A stretch of DNA of 64,000 nt from Arion vulgaris (taxonomy: Eukaryota > Mollusca > Gastropoda > Stylommatophora > Arionidae). Location of the stretch: positions 69,717,366-69,781,365 of the forward strand of contig CM036758.1 in the NCBI GenBank assembly GCA_020796225.1, in the 5' to 3' direction. This document shows positions 1-10,203 of this stretch, piece after piece. Both the position numbers and the translations under genes were made by a program. How positions within the stretch are numbered: position 1 is the stretch's first letter; every line of letters starts with the position of its first letter. Below the pieces are notes generated by a model that had not been told where the DNA came from, did no database searches, and was given only the letters and a program-made list of their open reading frames with translations.

Positions 1-59
1 AAGACCCATATGTGTTCAGTTTTAACACTTAGCGGACCTGGTCAAAAGCCATGTTTTTA

Positions 60-335
60 CAAGCCATTTATATTTTGAATAAAAAACGCCCTTTAGTGTG
101 GCTCCTTGTAACAAGGTGTCCAACCCAAAGTCACATAGAGTTAAATGAAGGTAGTCATATGAATGAGGCAGAGGCAGACCAAGAAGAAGATGGCTACAAA
201 ATATTAAAGAAACTATGAATATGACCATCGGTGAAGTGGGTGAACTGGCAAGAGACAGAGTGAATTTCAGATGGCGCTGCAAAGAGAGCAACGTCGTATA
301 AAGATACGCACCTTGATGATGAGTCATATACTTAA
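60..335 (+). mobile_element. LINE 3'-end fragment
   Basis: The plus strand encodes, with frameshifts, a GRGRPRRRWLQNIKETMNM-like segment followed by GELARDRVNFRWR. This is the Arg-rich post-reverse-transcriptase tail seen in many other LINE ends here (for example 16.1 and 54.9 kb). A further degenerate piece resembling the 59.9-kb LINE tail follows at about 340-470. Confidence 0.6.
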
Positions 336-510
336 TCCCAAATTATGAGTAATAAGTATGTTTATTGTATTTCTCTTGTACTGTTTTATATAAGGTATGC
401 AAGCTATTTCTCCATACCGCTCTATACTAGGCAGCTTGTTCAGTTTCTTCTATGGAATGGTTCACATAATGAAATGAACATACATACATTCATATGACCA
501 CTATCTTAAT

Positions 511-677
511 CAGTGGCGGCTCATGATCGTTTTTGTTGGTGGGGCCAGACACACATTTTTGGGACAATCATGGTTTTGTGTTAGGTTATATTTTAATCCA
601 TTAAATAATAAATACACGTTACACATTATTTTTGGTGGGGCCCGACCTCTCTGACCCTCAATGATGAGCAGCCACTG
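511..677. mobile_element. hAT-like MITE with perfect 8-bp target duplication
   Basis: This 167-bp element starts CAGTGGCGGCTC and ends with the inverted GAGCAGCCACTG. It is flanked by identical 8-bp duplications ATCTTAAT at 503-510 and 678-685. CAGTG termini and 8-bp duplications are hallmarks of hAT transposons. It has no coding capacity. Related copies lie at 38251-38435 and 42886-43051. Confidence 0.85.
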
Positions 678-711
678 ATCTTAATATGCTTTTTCAATTG
701 TTGCAGCTTAC

Positions 712-815
712 CTAAATCAAACATTTCAAATCCTTTCATTATTTCACTGTATGTGTCTTTATCATCACCTTGCCTGTCTATCACAATTTCTAGAAACTCA
801 CAGAAGTTTATTTTC
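712..815 (-). CDS. Exon 4 of centrin-like gene: EF-hand 2 end and start of EF-hand 3
   Basis: The acceptor ATTTCCAG at 816-823 is followed by KINFCEFLEIVIDRQGDD and then KDTYSEIMKGFEMFDLG, ending at TTAG|GTAAGC. KINFCEF corresponds to centrin K-M-N-F-x-D-F, and GFEMFD to the helix entering loop 3. A hAT MITE at 511-677 sits only 34 bp beyond the donor, in the next intron. Confidence 0.75.
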
Positions 816-3800
816 CTGGAAATAGTATGAGACAAAGCAGCTTTAAACAACATATTTCTGTGATCTTCCTTAAGCACCAAATTTCTATCTGTATATAAAT
901 ATGAAAATGAAAAGCAAGACATATCCATTATAGAACATCGCCATTAACCACAGTAAACAAGTTTGTTGATTTTCTATGCATTATTTTCTATGCACTTTTT
1001 ATATATTCAGTAGTTTGCCATTGCTTTCTGAATGGTGAGGTCTGATTTTGCAGTTCGGTAAAATCCACAGGAAAATATTTGCTTCCAAAATGACCGATGC
1101 GGAGTTTGAACTAGGTACTCTTTGTTTGTGATCAAGCTCACTACAACTAAGCCACAGACAACACCCACATATATATATCCTCTTTGTGTCTGCTTGACTC
1201 ACAAAACTTCCAAAAGAGATTTCCATTGTTGCTATTCTGCCACCTTCATAAAGTTGTTTCCACATCAGGCCACAATCTGTCAACTTTCCCCAATTCCCAG
1301 TCCTCCGTATTTCCTTTGAACATTGAAATCTTCCTTTTCCCCCCTCCCCGGCTTGCAGGTCGACCCAGCCTCAATTGGGTACCAGGAAAAGTACTGCTAA
1401 GTAAAGGCGGCCGGCGTAATTTTGACCACATCACCCATTGTGTGCCAACGGTCAATGCAAAATATGGGCCTAACACTGTATTATCATATGGTATAAAAGT
1501 GTTCCTTTACTTTTTGTTTACTGTCCATCGGTGAGCTGTCCTAACAAATAGCCCTACTGGCATATGACATACATGCTCTATCTATCTCTATTTTTATCCT
1601 TTAACTATTGTTTAATCATTATCTCCAATGATGCAAAGTTTGTTTCATTTTTAATGCTCTTCATTTGCTATCATCTGCTACCATGCAGGACACTCTACGG
1701 GTTAAATCTACGGTAAGATCAAGGAGTTGTTTTTTCTGTCCGCATAAAGAAAAATCCTTACTTGAACATTTCCACGATGACGGAACTAACCATGTGGTCA
1801 TTAAATTTCACAAGAACTTTTTCTTCCTGTCCTTCACCACCCTAAAAAAGTGTAACAACAGTTTGTTATTTTTCTCTTTATCTTGGTTGAAGAATCTGTC
1901 CATCCTAACAGAAAACATTGCATGATCTGAATACATGATAAATATTTCTTACCTCCTACCTTCCACATTGACATCATGAACCACTTGGACAGCTTCATCT
2001 CTAGAAATCTTAAATCCCAAAGTTCTAAGAGCTCGACACAAATCAAGAGGTCCAATGAAACTGAAAAAGCAAATAAAAATGAATGAAACAAAGTCAATAT
2101 TCAATAACATCAAAGAAATCATTATGAATTTAAACAAGTTCAGGTAATCCTTCATCACTTTTAGTTTCTATTTTCCTATCTATTTATATATTCTTCACAT
2201 TTCTTTCAACCATATCGCTTCCACCATAAATGTCCATTGTTGCCGCTCTGCCATCTTTCAACCAATTGTTTCCCACATCAGGTCACAATCTTTAAACTCT
2301 TTTTCCACATTTCTTCGTGATTCCTTTGGACATCCAGACCTTTTTTTCTCATCATCTGTAATTTTGAGTTCTGTCCTAGCCAATGTCACTTCTGACCTAC
2401 AACATACACCAATCCTTCTCCATCTTCATCATTTAAGACAGTTTCCAATAATCTTTTAATTGTTCAGTTTTAAAGATCTTCATTCGCTATTGTGTTTGCT
2501 AGAAAATTTGAAGGGATTTTCTTAAACATTTATTTTGGAATGTCACCAACTTAAGTATCCGGTTACTGCTCATTTTCCAACACTAAATAATGCATAGTAA
2601 CACTCCCAGGACACTGCTTTCACATACTTTAAGTTTTGATTTAAGATTTAATCCTTCGACTTGCTAGATTTTGTTGAGCATGGCAAAAAATTAGAATGAT
2701 TTTCTTGAATTTCCAATGATATCTTTTTTCTGAGGCACTGTCCTGCAATACTCTACATCCCGGTATAAAAGTCTTGGCACTTAGGGTATGGAAACGCCGA
2801 GTGGTTACCGGGCCCAAATTTGGGGTGTAATGAATAGAACCACTGTTAACTGCCACGCATGTCGTAAGAGGCGACTAAGGAGGTTTGGCTGAAATCGGAT
2901 GCATGTGTCCTAAACGTGTAGAAGTCTATGCATTTAGGGGCCTACCAAACCAATGTGCAACGTATACACGTTCTTGGCAAAGATCAAACATATCACAAAG
3001 TGTGATTAAAATTGGTCGTAAAGAAAGAACGCAAAGAAGAAGAAGGGTATGGAAAGAGTTAAGTGCAAGGCTATCCGCCTTCCTTCTGATTTTTATATTT
3101 CCTGCCTTGATCTTCTTTTATTTTTCTATAGCTTAGTCTTCTTCTTCTTTCTTCTTCTGCGTTCTCACTAGATTGGGATTTCGGATTCTCTAATAAAGGC
3201 AGCCGTCTGCCTCAGATTATCAGCCACGCCATACAGTTTGTCTTGGACACTAGTGTAAGTGGGCCACCTCTTTCTTCTCAAGTCTGCATACTGGGGCAGT
3301 TCTGTAGGATATAATTCCTATGATTGCTGCTTCCCTGTTTGTGCCGACCTCTTCCTGCAGTAAGTTTTGGCCACCCTCGTGATGGTGGGTCTGACATTCT
3401 TACGCTGGCTAAATCTCAGAGGCAGATTGGCGATCATAGAATCCGTTATCCCATTCCGCATTGTGAGGGTCGTTGCACCATGTTATGCACCTTACGGCCT
3501 GGTACATCCGTTTTCTGCAAGCATTTGTTTCGGGTTAGCATTCCTAGCGGACACATGCATCCGATTTCAACCAAACCTCCTTTGTCGCCTCTTATGGCAT
3601 GCGTGGCAGGTAACAGTGGTTCTATTCTTTATATCCCAAATTTGGGCCCGGTAACCACTCGGGCGATAGCTTAGTCTGAGTTAGAGGTTTGCTAGTTGCT
3701 ATTCTAGACCAGGTATTCAAGGTCACTTACCCTTGCTGTCTTCATAGCCGTGTTCAGGGTTAGTTTCTGTTTGAATTTTCCCTTTACTCCCACAACAACA

Positions 3801-6184
3801 AAATAACCAGCACATAATGGGGTTTGAATCTGTTTCCTTATGTCTGAGAGAGCAATGGGGTAGCACATACTGGGGTTTAAATCTGCTTCCTTATGACTTA
3901 CAGAGCAGTGGGGTAACACATGCTGGGGTTTAAATCTGCTTCCTTATATCTGAGACAGCAGTATCATAGCTAATCCGCCACACATTCTCAAAATCAACCA
4001 AGTATAATTTAATCATGACAGTAACAAGTACAGGACAGGCTCACATTCAGGAGACTAGGATTCAATCCCCAGTAAAGCCAAGATGTATTTTTCTGTCTGG
4101 AGCATAAAGAAAAAACCCTAACTTGAACAGTTGTGGGGTGACTGCACTAGCCATGTGGTTGTTCTCAGGCTCATGTCCCTCCTTCTCCTACATCTCCCTA
4201 AAATGTGGTACTTCTTCTTCTTCATCTTTCAACTCATAAATGGAGCACAGGTCTTCAACAAACTTCTTTCAGCTCTTCCTCGTTCTTGCTATACCTTCCA
4301 ATTCTGTCCACGTCTTAACTATCCTTTTAATATCATTCTCCAGCTTTCGTAAAGAGAGTAACAAGTTTAAGTATGACATTTTTTTTATAACTAAAACTGA
4401 TTTAAAGAAATTAAATGCAGAAATACAATAATTTTATAATAAATATGACTTTAAGCAGACTAATCCTTACCCATCTGAATTGCAGTCAAACATTTCAAAG
4501 ATAGTTCTGAGATCACGGATTTCCTGTGGTGTTAGCTGCTGCAGGACACGAGTTGTTACTTTAAAACCATAAAGTTCTTTTTTCTCAACAGGATGAGTTT
4601 TCAGAAGATGAATTAACTGAGAATGTAACATATAAATATATATATACTTTTCCTGTGGCAACATGTGGATGTCAATTATGGACAATCTCACATACATTAA
4701 GAAGAAATCAAATAATTTTTAAGACAGTCAACATTTGATGATGTTTTTTAGCTTATCTTTTCTATGGGGTGAGGTAGCCAACCCATGTCTAACCCTTCTG
4801 AGTTTCCTCGTATGACATGCTTGGCAGGTACACATTGCTGCATATTATATCCTCCCCTTTCAAGCCGAGGCAGAACATGGGCCAGCCCCTCTTACGACAT
4901 GCCTTGTAGGTTGAAGTGTTACAATTCTTTGCTCCTCTTGTGGGTTCTAGCAAAGAAGCCAGCATCACTGAGTAACACCAAATTGATGATGTTAAGAATA
5001 TGTGATTCTCAAAAAAACGAAACAGCCAACACCATAACCCTGGGCACATATGACCCACCTTTCACAGTGGACTATACAGTCATCTTTCGTACATACAAAG
5101 GTGACGAAACAGCACAAGTCTCAAGCCATTACCTCTTACGGTAAACAGCTGTTATTATTTTAAATAAAAGTGGTGATAGAACAGTCCTACAAAAAATCCA
5201 CCAGATTATAACATAATTGTTAAATAAATGGGTTGCTGTTACGGATTCATCAGCCTTGTAGCCAATTTACCTACCAATTAAGTGTATTATTATATTCACT
5301 CATCATCATTATCAGGTGCCTTCTCCACATCGAAGGTTGGCTGCAATGAATCTCCAGCATCCTCTGTCTTTTCCCTTGGTGTTGCACACTGCCAGACTGT
5401 AACCTGTCCATTTCTTAAAGTTTCCTCCCACTTATCTCTCGGCTATACCTCTTGCTCTTCCCCCTCAACTTTCCCTCTAGTAAAGATTTTATCATGGTGT
5501 CATGTCTTTTTATGTGCCCAAAATACTTTACTTGTCTGAATTTTATTTCTCTTAATAATTGTTTCTTCATGCCTAGTTTTCCTAAAACTTGTTTATTTGT
5601 CTGTTTTTCTGTCCATGAAACTCTGCCTACCTATATATCCACATCTCAAATGCATCAATTCTGTCTTCTAACTGCTTGTTCATTGTCCATGTTTCCGAGT
5701 CATACATTAATATAGGATATATATAGCATTTGATCATTCTCATTTTTAGCCTGTTTGTAATTTGTTTGGATGTCAGTAACTTTCTCATACTATTGAAATT
5801 ATCCTTGGCTATTCCTATTCTCTTTTAATTTTTTAGTTATACATCTGCCATCATCTGTGTTATCATCTGACCAAGATATAAGAAGCTTTTTACTTGATGT
5901 AGTAATTCTCCATGTATTTTTATATTCATTATATTCACTACACGCTCATAATTATACACTATTTGAAATGTCAAGTATTTATTTACTATATTTTTTTATA
6001 TTAAAGTAACAAAAACATTTTAAGTTACCCTTTCTCCTGGTCTTAACTGCGTTAGTGTCGACCTGGTATCTGCATGTTTCTCACTTTTATGAGCAGCTGT
6101 CGACTTTGACGTTTTATTCTTTCCTGAAAGTTTTTTCCCTTTGTGTTTTCCCTTACTTGTTTTTATGCCACTTCGCCTTGGCAT
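712..6184 (-). CDS. Centrin/caltractin-like EF-hand protein gene (5' four exons; 3' end off window)
   Basis: Four exons were assembled by eye: 6184-6029, 4538-4471, 2060-1953 and 815-712. Every junction is GT-AG and reading phase is kept, giving about 145 codons so far. Exon 1 encodes a Lys/Ser-rich basic tail. Exon 2 gives QLTPQEIRDLRTIFEMFDCN and the start of loop 1. Exon 3 completes loop 1 and carries the next helices. Exon 4 has KINFCEFLEIV and then GFEMFD, the start of EF-hand 3. Order, spacing and residues follow the centrin family, small Ca-binding proteins of centrioles, basal bodies and contractile fibres. Loop 1 is canonical. Loop 2 (N-x-E-x-R-R-K-I-N-F-C-E) lacks Asp1 and Gly6 and may not bind calcium. 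The C-terminal half should lie left of base 1. Other EF-hand families cannot be excluded, but the match to centrin N-lobe spacing is close. Confidence 0.78.
1000..1175 (-). mobile_element. tRNA-derived SINE, family F, partial
   Basis: The minus strand carries a box-B-like stretch (AGTTCAAACTC) followed by the body shared with 6830-7100 and 24255-24510: a TTTTCCTGTGGATTTT block, then CACTATTCAG-like and GGCAAACTACTGAA blocks. Confidence 0.6.
1700..1870 (+). repeat. Dispersed repeat, two copies in introns of the centrin-like gene
   Basis: The block from TTTTTTCTGTCC through GCATAAAGAAAAA and CATGTGGT to CCACCCTAAAAAAG resembles 4088-4215. Class unknown. Both copies lie in introns of the EF-hand gene. 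Confidence 0.4.
1953..2060 (-). CDS. Exon 3 of centrin-like gene: second half of EF loop 1 and helix to loop 2
   Basis: This 108-nt exon follows a TTTTTCAG acceptor and ends at a GAG|GTAAGA donor in phase 2. It begins FIGPLDLCRALRTLGFKISR, so the joined loop reads D-C-N-S-D-G-F-I-G-P-L-D, with ligands at 1, 3, 5 and 12, Gly at 6 and Ile at 8. An alternative donor 7 nt upstream (GAAG|GTAGGAG) is weaker and would drop the VEGRR tail. Confidence 0.75.
2795..3044 (+). mobile_element. SINE family B, full length (250 bp), with 11-bp TSD
   Basis: It starts CGCCGAGTGGTTACC (a box-A-like head), contains the block GCATGTCGTAAGAGGCGACT, and ends in a (GAA)n tail. It is flanked by identical GGGTATGGAAA duplications at 2784-2794 and 3045-3055. 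The exactly equal length of the copy at 12841-13090 fixes the element ends. Confidence 0.85.
3137..3665 (-). mobile_element. SINE-like family C, full length (about 529 bp), with 9-12-bp TSD
   Basis: In minus orientation it has the same head and central block as family B, then a different body of about 380 bp, ending in a (GAA)n tail. It is flanked by ATAGCTTAG at 3128-3136 and 3666-3674, extending into TCT, which is ambiguous with the tail. A second copy lies at 50651-51178. There is no coding capacity. Confidence 0.78.
3790..3965 (+). repeat. Tandem repeat, about 57 bp x 3
   Basis: Three degenerate units share a GGGGTTTAAATCTG core, CTTCCTTAT and GAGCAGTGGGG. The core resembles a tRNA box B. 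The rest of 3700-4460 holds a copy of the 1.7-kb repeat and nothing else I can identify. Confidence 0.5.
4471..4538 (-). CDS. Exon 2 of centrin-like gene: helix and first half of EF loop 1
   Basis: This 68-nt exon follows an acceptor ending CCTGCAG and stops at GATGG|GTAAGG (phase 2). It encodes QLTPQEIRDLRTIFEMFDCN then SDG, matching the centrin signature in which a helix leads to F-x-x-F-D. The loop is cut after its sixth residue, and exon 3 supplies the rest. Confidence 0.75.
4865..4945 (-). mobile_element. SINE family A, fragment
   Basis: Contains the CTTACGACATGCCTTGTAGG block followed by a TCTTTGCTCC block, the conserved core of family A. The rest of the element is missing or too diverged to see. 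Confidence 0.4.
5290..5960 (-). mobile_element. LINE 3'-end fragment within intron 1 of the centrin-like gene
   Basis: The minus strand encodes EDAGDSLQPTFDVEKAP and an upstream domain rich in stops, near TCATCA repeats. The same block recurs at 18870-19000. Several in-frame stops show it is dead. Confidence 0.55.
6029..6184 (-). CDS. Exon 1 of centrin-like gene: basic N-terminal tail
   Basis: The ATG at 6184 opens a 52-codon exon beginning MPRRSGIKTSKGKHKGKK and ending LRPGER at a donor (AGG|GTAACT) in phase 0. It is rich in Lys, Ser and Thr, with no hydrophobic segment. Centrins normally start with a short variable basic tail of about 20-30 residues, so 52 is long. The start is the first in-frame ATG after a promoter-like block, and exon 2 joins directly at QLTPQEI. 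Confidence 0.68.
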
Positions 6185-6225
6185 TTTAAAATATTGCAAA
6201 TGAAAGTTCTTAATAAAAATTGCAA

Positions 6226-6300
6226 TGTTCGGCCATCTTTAATTTTGTTGTTGGTTACGTGACGTCATTGGTTTAACCGACGGAATAAAAAGTTAGATTT
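6226..6300 (-). promoter_or_regulatory. Putative promoter and 5' leader of the centrin-like gene
   Basis: Reading the minus strand, a CCAAT box (6267-6271) abuts a perfect CRE palindrome TGACGTCA (6260-6267), about 76-83 bp upstream of the ATG. An AAGATGGCC motif like YY1 lies at about 6231-6240. The ATG inside the YY1-like motif opens a short upstream ORF (MAEHCNFY, stop). CRE plus CCAAT plus a downstream YY1-like site is typical of compact TATA-less promoters. The transcription start was not determined. Confidence 0.45.
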
Positions 6301-6479
6301 TTCTATAAAAAGAGATCAAATATAAATGGAGATGTGTTTTTTAAAACTATGTGTCTGTTATTTTGTGATACAGTTGTTAAAAATATTAATAGTGAACAGT
6401 TAATAATAAATACGTACTGTTTATCAGATTCATTATTTAGTGTTTATAATTCGTGTCTAAATTATTATTACTACGTATA

Positions 6480-6695
6480 CAGTCTGAGTATACACAGTCT
6501 TCTGTCAACAGAACATCAGGGAAGAAGGCGAGAGAAATAACACGAAAAAATGGTTTGATGGCAGCAGAATCCTATCAAAGAGCAAAAATAACATTCACCC
6601 AAGCCACCAGAACAGCGCAAGACAAAAACAGAAAACCACGACACGGGGCAACATCCGGTGTAACAATGTGACGACAAAAGAAGAAGAAGAAGTTT
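6480..6695 (+). mobile_element. LINE 3' end with a single copy of the later 32-bp unit
   Basis: It encodes a degenerate KKAREITRKNGLMAAES tail, then ATRTAQDKNRKPRHGAT, ending at a GAAGAAGAAG tail. Downstream of ACCACGACAC it has one unit corresponding to the 32-bp repeat expanded at 9691-10203. Confidence 0.65.
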
Positions 6696-6829
6696 ATGTA
6701 TGATTATATTTTCGTAGAATTAAAAGGGAATATAAGAGTTCGGCCTTTTCTCCCCACATAAAGTTATTCTTGGTTACTTCCTTCCATAAGATTGCATTCC
6801 GTTTTCATGTGTGTATCTATCTATGTTTC

Positions 6830-7105
6830 GTGGGTGTCTGTGGCTTAGGTGGGAGCTGTGGTTTAACAGTAGTAAGCTGGATTACAACATAAGAGTTCCT
6901 GGTTCAAACACTGCGGCGGGCTATTTGGATGCAAATTTATTCCTGTGGATTTTTACGGACGGCAAAAATACACCTCACCGATCAGAAAGCACTGGCAAAC
7001 TACTGAACGTATAAGTGGTGCCTAGAAAATCAACGACTCGTTTACTGTGGTTGATAACGACGTCCTGTACAGCATATGCCATGATTTTCATTTTATGTTT
7101 CACTA
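6830..7105 (+). mobile_element. tRNA-derived SINE, family F
   Basis: The head contains a box-A-like TGGCTTAGGTGGG and a box-B-like GGTTCAAAC spaced as in a tRNA. The body has TTCCTGTGGATTTTTACGG and GGCAAACTACTGAACG blocks shared with copies at about 1000-1175 and 24255-24510. Confidence 0.65.
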
Positions 7106-7389
7106 CAGAATGTACGTTCACTTTCTTGCTCTTGTGTCCAGTACAAGAGTCACTGGCAGGACTTTCAAACATCTGTATCTATTGGTGACTGACCATTATA
7201 TAATGCACGCTTTGATGACGATATTGGTCTGACAGCTGCAGGAATTCACCTCAAATACTGGAGACAATAAGTCAAAGGTAAGGTATGGAAATTAATACTG
7301 AAATAAGCAGGATTGTGGTGAATAAACACAACAAACTGGTTTACATTAATTCTCCTTTTTTGTGTCCTCTGCTTTTTGCCATTAGTAGT

Positions 7390-8060
7390 CTCATGTTTAA
7401 ATTATGATCAGTTTCCGAGATAGTGCACGCTCAATCGCTTGATATGATGTCGTTTTGTGGAGGTTTAAGATGTCTGTAACTTCATCAATCCATCTTTTTA
7501 TTGGTCTGCCCGTTTCTTTTGATAATTCCATTTTCAGGTTGTACACTTGCAACTGGTGTATTCGGGTTCATATACAACCCTAGTGACCAACCCATTTGAG
7601 TCTGTTTTTCAATGAATCTAACAACAGGTGTTGTTCCAACTGCTCTTCTAATTTCCTCATTTCTTATATGATCTCTTCTTGTTTTATTTACCGCTTCCTC
7701 AAGCATCTCATTTCACAGGTGGTAGTTTTCCTTTCTTGTTCTTTTGTCAGTGCTCATGTTTGACACTGGTAGCACAGTGTTGGTATGAACATTGCATTTA
7801 TAATCTCTCTTTTAGTCTCTACTGGAATTGCTGGGTATTTCAAGATTAGGGTAAGCTGGTATGTAATGTTGTTGGCTTGCTGGATTCTAGTTTCGATCTC
7901 TCTGTCCAGTCTACTATCAGATGTGAAGATATTTCAGGGGTATCTGAATTCTCTCATCTGCTTTAGCGTTTGGTCGTTTATTTGTATATTGATATCTTTA
8001 TGTTCTCTGTTTATAGTCATGACTTCTGTCTTTGAATGTTGATCTTCATATTGTATTTGA
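7390..8060 (-). mobile_element. LINE 3'-end fragment
   Basis: The minus strand encodes RDHIRNEEIRRAVGTTPVVR followed by a divergent KQTQMGW segment, matching the RNEEIRRRL tail at 22.6 kb. Upstream is a degenerate TVMTINREH-like stretch. Frameshifts and stops interrupt it. Confidence 0.6.
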
Positions 8061-8344
8061 GACAGCTATTGTTGAGTAGGTGGGTGTGTTTCTGCAGCTC
8101 TTTACTATTGTCATGGAATAAACGATACCGGCTAGACCCATTGTTAAGGCACCCAAAAACTTCACTGACAACTAAGCAATAGATGATCAACAGCATTTTC
8201 ATACCTACTTTGTGTTACCAGAGCCAAACACGGACAATAAGCAAAGCACAGCCACAACAAATAACTACATGTGAAATGCACTGCCTGAAAAATTACCCCA
8301 AAAACAAGAAAACACAGTCACCTTCTTTCTTCTTCTTCTTTCTC

Positions 8345-9460
8345 GAATCCTGTATGCCTCACAGCGTCAGGTCAGGAAGAGATTTCTAAAACGGCCCTAG
8401 TATGCGCTTCGTAGATAGTCTTTTTCGTCGCCTCTGTTATCTCTGAGGTCCATCTTTGCGTGGCCGGCCTTTTGCTTTGTACCCATTGTATCGGAGCAGC
8501 ATTGCTCTTTGGGGTGCACTGTCTGATGGTAATCTGCTTACGTGGCCGAACCATTTAATTTGTTGTTTCTTGATGAAGTCTAGTACTGATGTTGTACCCA
8601 CTTTTTCCTGATGTCTTCATTTCTCAACCGGTCTCTTCTTGTTACACCCAGCATTCTGCGTAGACACTTCATCTCTGTTGTGACTAGTTTTCTTCTATCG
8701 TTTGGTGTCAGCGTCCAGGTTTGGCACTGGTAACATAATGTGGGAGAAAGATTGTGTTGAACATTGCTCTTTTGTGTTCATGGTGACGTGTTTGCATCTT
8801 AAAATTGGCGCCATTTGCCCTATCATTTGATTTGCTTTGTTGCATCTGTGTTGAATTTCATTAGTTATTCTTCCATTTGCTGAAAAATGCTCCCTAGGTA
8901 TGTGAAATCTTTTACTTGATTTAGTAGATGATTATCGATGGAGATGTTGGTAGTGTTTTCCTCTCTGGCGAATGTCATTACTTCTGTTTTGTCGATGTTA
9001 ATTCTCATGTTGTATTCGTTACATGCTAACTGGAGTCTGTTGATGTGTTGTTGTAGCTGTTCTTCTGTTGTTGATATGATTGCCTGATCGTCTGCAAAAG
9101 AAATTCATTTAAGAGTTCTCCGAGGTTGTTTCCTTCGCTGGTGTTAGCTATTTTACAAATGTGGTCAATGTACGTGATGAATAGCAGCGGGGATAGTACG
9201 CAACCTTGTCTTACTCCTGACCCTACGTGAAACTTTTCTGATAATCCTGTATTTGTTCTAATCGTACATTGGCTGTCAGTATAAATGTTCTTGCAAAGGT
9301 TGATTAGGTGTTCATTAACCCCATAGGTTGTTAGTATTTTCCACAACTTGTGCCTATCTACGCGGTCGAACGCTTTTTCCTGATCTACAAATGCAACGTG
9401 TAAATGTTTGTCGGATTCGATAGTCACCAACATCAGCATAAGAAAGAAAGTTGGCACAGA
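8345..9460 (-). mobile_element. LINE reverse transcriptase fragment with C-terminal tail
   Basis: The minus strand from about 9457 encodes VAFVDQEKAFDRVDRHKLW (motif A, F-x-D), then YTDSQCTIRTNTG and GSGVRQGCVLSPLLF (motif B), before the frame is lost near 9100. The tail at 8554-8372 gives RWTSEITEATKKTIYEAHTR. An inactivated non-LTR element lacking its 5' part. The same tail recurs at 56.7-57.5 kb and at the right edge. Confidence 0.8.
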
Positions 9461-9529
9461 ACCGTGCTTAAATTACATTGATAAACAAAGAATGAAGTAG
9501 TTTGGCCACTAAATAAGAATGCATCCAAA

Positions 9530-9690
9530 CTCTACAGTATACAGAGTCTTCTACAACAGAACATCGGGAAAGAAGGCGAGAGGAAGACCACGGAAAGATG
9601 GTTAGATGGCATAGCAGAATCCTGTGAAAGAGCAAAATAACAATCACCCAAGCCACCAGAACAGCGCAAGATAAAAACAGAAAACCACGA
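9530..9690 (+). mobile_element. LINE 3' end hosting a minisatellite
   Basis: Homologous to 6480-6690 (GAACATC, AGAAGGCGAGAGG, CACCCAAGCCACCAGAACAG). Its terminal ACCACGACAC segment leads straight into the 32-bp array. The remaining LINE end, ACAACAGAAGAAG, resumes at about 10200. Confidence 0.65.
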
Positions 9691-10203
9691 CACTGGGCAA
9701 CAACCCGGTAGCAGAGTGACGACACTGGGCAACAACCCGGTAGCAGTGTGACGACACTGGGCAACAACCCGGTAGCAGTGTGACGACACTGGCAACAACC
9801 CGGTAGTAGTGTGACGACACTGGGCAACAACCTGGTAGCAGTGTGACGACACTGGGCAACAACCTGGTAGTAGTGTGACGACACTGGGCAACAACCTGGT
9901 AGCAGTGTGACGACACTGGGCAACAACCTGGTAGCAGTGTGACGACACTGTGCAACAACCCGGTAGCAGTGTGACGACACTGGGCAACAACCCGGTAGCA
10001 GTGTGACGACACTGGCAACAACCCGGTAGCAGTGTGACGACACTGGGCAACAACCCGGTAGCAGTGTGACGACACTGGGCAACAACCTGGTAGCAGTGTG
10101 ACGACACTGGGCAACAACCTGGTAGCAGTGTGACGACACTGGGCAACAACCTGGTAGCAGTGTGACGACACTGGGCAACAACCTGGTAGCAGTGTGACGA
10201 CAA
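9691..10203 (+). repeat. Minisatellite, 32-bp unit x 16
   Basis: The unit is TGACGACACTGGGCAACAAC then CCGGTAGCAGTG. Sixteen units are nearly identical, with C/T and A/G variants and a few 1-bp deletions. Because 32 is not a multiple of three and the unit has no stops on one strand, long open frames appear in several frames. They are not genes. Confidence 0.9.

Noticed and set aside
6334..6540. Divergent gene sharing the EF-hand promoter
   Set aside because: The plus-strand frame is a short AT-rich Tyr/Ser stretch running into a LINE end. No splice or domain support.
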